Shown piece by piece: positions 5,654 to 6,225 of a DNA stretch of 6,225 bases. The stretch is taken from assembly GCA_026995985.1 (NCBI GenBank), contig JALWNF010000056.1, positions 1 through 6,225 of the forward strand. Reading direction: 5' to 3'. A program made the position numbers and the translations under genes. The notes under the pieces were generated by a model. It had not been told where the DNA came from, did no database searches, and saw only the letters and a program-made list of their open reading frames with translations. This DNA is from Campylobacteraceae bacterium. GTDB taxonomy: Bacteria > Campylobacterota > Campylobacteria > Campylobacterales > Sulfurovaceae. How positions within the stretch are numbered: the first letter of the stretch is position 1; each line of letters starts with the position of its first letter.

Positions 5654-5689
5654 TGGTTAGACAGTAATTCTATTGCTCTCATCTAACCA
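5654..5689 (+). ncRNA. Structured 5' leader hairpin of the rpmJ-rpsM operon
   Basis: TGGTTAGA (5654-5661) pairs perfectly with TCTAACCA (5682-5689). Inside, AGTAAT (5663-5668) and ATTGCT (5672-5677) form a second stem with one G-U pair around TCT. The whole is a two-step hairpin in the leader, ending 41 nt before rpmJ. Alpha-operon leaders can be autoregulated by S4, and this position suits such a role. I do not recognise the fold as a known leader family. Confidence 0.45.
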
Positions 5690-5730
5690 TAGACGCAAAA
5701 TAGGTGCATAAAAACACATAGGAGTAACCA

Positions 5731-5844
5731 ATGAAGGTTAGACCATCAGTAAAAAAAATGTGTGATGATTGTAAGATAATTAAACGAAAAGGTATTATTC
5801 GTATTATCTGCAAAAATCCAAAACATAAACAGAGACAAGGATAA
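5731..5844 (+). CDS. rpmJ: 50S ribosomal protein L36
   Basis: This 37-residue gene reads [20 protein letters not shown] and ends KHKQRQG. The zinc-ribbon ligands are complete (C11, C14, C27, H32), so it is the zinc-binding C+ form of L36, a small protein of the large ribosomal subunit. AGGAG lies 6 nt before the ATG. It is followed after 2 nt by rpsM, the usual order at the head of the alpha operon. infA, often found just before rpmJ in bacteria, is absent here; upstream is the leader and then an ankyrin gene on the other strand. Confidence 0.97.
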   Translation: MKVRPSVKKMCDDCKIIKRKGIIRIICKNPKHKQRQG

Positions 5845-5846
5845 GC

Positions 5847-6209
5847 ATGGCACGTATATCAGGTGTTGATTTACCGAAAAAGAAAAGAATTGAGTATGCA
5901 TTAACTTATATTTATGGTATTGGTTTGCATAGTTCAAGAAAAATTCTTGATGCAACAGGTGTTGATTATAACACTAGAGTTTATGAACTAACAGATGCAC
6001 AAGTAGCTTTAATTCGTAAAGAGATTCAAGAGAACTATATGGTAGAGGGTGACCTTAGAAAGAAAGTTACTATGGATATCAAAGCTCTTATGGACTTAGG
6101 TAACTATAGAGGATTGAGACATAGAAGAGGTCTTCCTGTTAGAGGTCAAAAGACTAAAACAAATGCTAGAACTCGTAAGGGTAAAAGAAAAACTGTTGGT
6201 GCAGCATAA
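5847..6209 (+). CDS. rpsM: 30S ribosomal protein S13
   Basis: The 120-residue protein begins [20 protein letters not shown] and carries the helix-two-turn-helix region and the conserved basic tail [20 protein letters not shown] (84-103) followed by [11 protein letters not shown]13 sits in the head of the small subunit, contacts the tRNA and forms bridges to the large subunit. Length and motifs are normal. Its ribosome binding site (AAGG) lies in the last codons of rpmJ, 2 nt away, so the two should be co-translated. Confidence 0.98.
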   Translation: MARISGVDLPKKKRIEYALTYIYGIGLHSSRKILDATGVDYNTRVYELTDAQVALIRKEIQENYMVEGDLRKKVTMDIKALMDLGNYRGLRHRRGLPVRGQKTKTNARTRKGKRKTVGAA

Positions 6210-6210
6210 G

Positions 6211-6225
6211 AAGGTAATGATAGAT
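6211..6225 (+). promoter_or_regulatory. Ribosome binding site of the next gene, probably rpsK, cut by the window end
   Basis: AAGG at 6211-6214 is followed by an ATG at 6217 that is too close to be used. The window ends in AT at 6224-6225. If the next base is G, an ATG there would have normal 9-nt spacing. In this operon the next gene is usually rpsK (S11). This is inference from gene order, since no S11 codons are visible. Confidence 0.4.

Noticed and set aside
5580..5690. A tRNA or SRP-type RNA in the gap before rpmJ
   Set aside because: The folds lack a T-arm GGTTCGA motif, a 3' CCA context or the conserved SRP tetraloop; a leader or operator explains them better.
5746..5955. Minus-strand open frame of 69 codons
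   Set aside because: Antisense to rpmJ and rpsM, both certain genes.
1..6225. Mobile element, CRISPR array or defence cassette
   Set aside because: No transposase, integrase, terminal inverted repeats, spaced identical repeats or recognised defence domains are present.

Overview
The window reads as chromosomal DNA of a Campylobacterota (epsilonproteobacterial) species, probably free-living and Sulfurimonas/Sulfurovum/Arcobacter-like. The base composition is AT-rich and the genes are short and tightly packed. Promoters show a good TATAAT -10 in a T-rich stretch with no clear -35. The ribosomal proteins L36 and S13, together with small AMIN-type lipoproteins, fit this group. The genus is an inference.

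Left part (1-1207): decayed or damaged genes. A former lipoprotein gene (83-542) has a good ribosome binding site and signal peptide. It is put out of frame by a perfect 7-bp tandem duplication and then meets a TAA. Next comes a 55-codon open stretch with no convincing start (532-699), which ends in an ATGA overlap with an endonuclease V gene. That gene (696-1207) is interrupted at an A-AAA-AAG heptamer. The last 30 conserved residues lie in the -1 frame, so the gene is a fresh frameshift, a sequence error or a recoded gene.

Middle part (1191-4089): a TonB-dependent receptor on the minus strand carries a CxxxM motif (CPNRM) and an HxM motif, which together form the copper site of OprC/NosA. 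It is transcribed away from a short two-helix membrane histidine kinase with no response regulator beside it. The 79-bp divergent region holds a perfect 9-bp direct repeat at 11-bp spacing, the arrangement bound by OmpR/PhoB-type regulators. This suggests, but does not prove, a kinase-controlled copper-uptake receptor.

Right part (4090-6225): a lipoprotein with a long acidic linker and a C-terminal AMIN-like domain converges, with a 1-nt gap, on an ankyrin-repeat gene. The terminator of the first lies inside the 3' end of the second. A 288-nt gap then holds a palindrome, a strong -10 and a structured leader before rpmJ-rpsM, the start of the alpha ribosomal-protein operon. The window ends at or next to the start codon of the next gene, expected to be rpsK.

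Most of the window is ordinary housekeeping and accessory content. I see no defence island, CRISPR array, transposon or wholly new system. The points most worth checking are the recoding-like break in endonuclease V, the copper receptor/kinase pair with its direct-repeat operator, and the duplication-killed lipoprotein.
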